From positions 1 through 6,343 of the forward strand of contig JAAZEW010000156.1 in assembly GCA_012512055.1 (NCBI GenBank): a stretch of DNA of 6,343 nt, given 5' to 3'. Positions 6,159 through 6,343 of this stretch are shown here, one piece after another. The first letter of the stretch is position 1. Every line of letters begins with the position of its first letter. This DNA is from Bacillota bacterium (lineage in GTDB: Bacteria; Bacillota_G; SHA-98; UBA4971). The position numbers and the translations under genes were made by a program. The notes under the pieces were generated by a model, which searched no databases, was not told the origin of the DNA, and saw nothing but the letters and a program-made list of their open reading frames with translations.

Positions 6159-6180
6159 AAGTTCTATTATAATAGAACTT
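6159..6180. repeat. Perfect 22-base palindrome at the tRNA-Trp transcription start
   Basis: The 11-base arm AAGTTCTATTA is followed directly by its exact reverse complement. It starts 8 bases downstream of the predicted tRNA -10 box, so it overlaps or directly follows the likely start point. The overlapping sequence ACTTGT (6145-6150) / ACAAGT (6157-6162) can form a competing hairpin. It could be an operator or a 5' hairpin of the pre-tRNA. Confidence 0.8.
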
Positions 6181-6187
6181 CATCGTC

Positions 6188-6216
6188 ATTTTAGCAAAGG
6201 GCACTGTGTTTGTCAA
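6188..6216 (-). promoter_or_regulatory. Sigma-A type promoter for tRNA-Trp
   Basis: On the - strand, TTGACA (6216-6211, perfect -35 consensus) is separated by exactly 17 bases from TAAAAT (6193-6188, one mismatch from TATAAT). Initiation is expected near 6181, giving a leader of about 58 bases before the tRNA. It may also drive fprA-hrb if transcription continues past the tRNA. Confidence 0.85.
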
Positions 6217-6224
6217 CGGGCGAT

Positions 6225-6256
6225 CAGTCTCAGTCTCAGTCTGAGTTCGTGTTCGT
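6225..6256. repeat. Short tandem hexamers
   Basis: Three exact copies of CAGTCT (6225-6242) are followed after GA by two copies of GTTCGT (6245-6256) and a degenerate continuation. The tract lies just upstream of the tRNA-Trp -35 box. No coding frame or known function is evident. Confidence 0.75.
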
Positions 6257-6271
6257 GTCGTCTGTGTCATC

Positions 6272-6292
6272 CCCTGCCTGACTCAAGCAGGG
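6272..6292. repeat. Small hairpin without a U-tract
   Basis: CCCTGC (6272-6277) pairs with GCAGGG (6287-6292) around a 9-base loop. Neither strand has a T run after it, so a terminator is not supported. It could be a relic of an upstream transcription unit beyond the right edge. Confidence 0.4.
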
Positions 6293-6343
6293 AGTACGGC
6301 AGACTAAGGCGATGAAGAACTGCCTGGCTACGGCGGTAAAAGA

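Noticed and set aside
6166..6173. TATAAT within the palindrome as a separate -10 box in either direction
   Set aside because: No acceptable -35 sequence is found at 16-18 bases on either strand; the TTGACA/TAAAAT pair upstream is much better.
6312..6343. Start of a + strand gene at ATG 6312 running off the right edge
   Set aside because: Only ten codons are visible, the upstream TAAGG is a weak SD and there is no recognisable motif.

Overview
The window looks like a piece of chromosome from a strictly anaerobic, amino-acid-fermenting member of the Firmicutes (Clostridia in the broad sense). The reasons are a lysine-to-butyrate fermentation cluster, a flavodiiron protein / high-molecular-weight rubredoxin pair of the type known from Moorella-like anaerobes, purine-rich Shine-Dalgarno (SD) sequences ahead of nearly every gene, and use of GTG and TTG starts. 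The genus cannot be named from this sequence alone.

Left part, + strand (1-3348): five enzymes of lysine fermentation. The window opens inside kamE (cobalamin- and PLP-binding beta subunit of lysine 5,6-aminomutase). It is followed with almost no spacing by kal (3-aminobutyryl-CoA ammonia-lyase) and kce (3-keto-5-aminohexanoate cleavage enzyme). After a 302-base non-coding gap holding a large imperfect palindrome come the two subunits of a family I CoA-transferase (atoD-atoA type). The chemistry fits: Kce makes acetoacetate plus 3-aminobutyryl-CoA, Kal deaminates the latter to crotonyl-CoA, and the CoA-transferase probably moves CoA from butyryl-CoA to acetoacetate. The other steps (KamA, KamD, the 3,5-diaminohexanoate dehydrogenase, butyryl-CoA dehydrogenase) are not in view.

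Middle (3349-4032): a single gene for a ferritin-like diiron protein whose two halves are split by a proline- and cysteine-rich linker, then a strong hairpin that probably terminates transcription from both sides.

Right part, - strand (4033-6122): tRNA-Trp, then fprA (flavodiiron oxygen/NO reductase), then hrb (flavin reductase-rubredoxin fusion), all in the same direction. Hrb is the expected electron donor to FprA, so this is an oxygen- or NO-detoxification unit. fprA carries an in-frame TAG at codon 290, inside its flavodoxin domain, with coding sequence intact on both sides and a potential stem-loop just after it. hrb contains a second, well-formed SD plus ATG exactly where its rubredoxin domain begins.

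Far right (6123-6343): a near-consensus promoter for the tRNA, a perfect 22-base palindrome near its expected transcription start, short tandem hexamers and a small hairpin; no gene is supported there.
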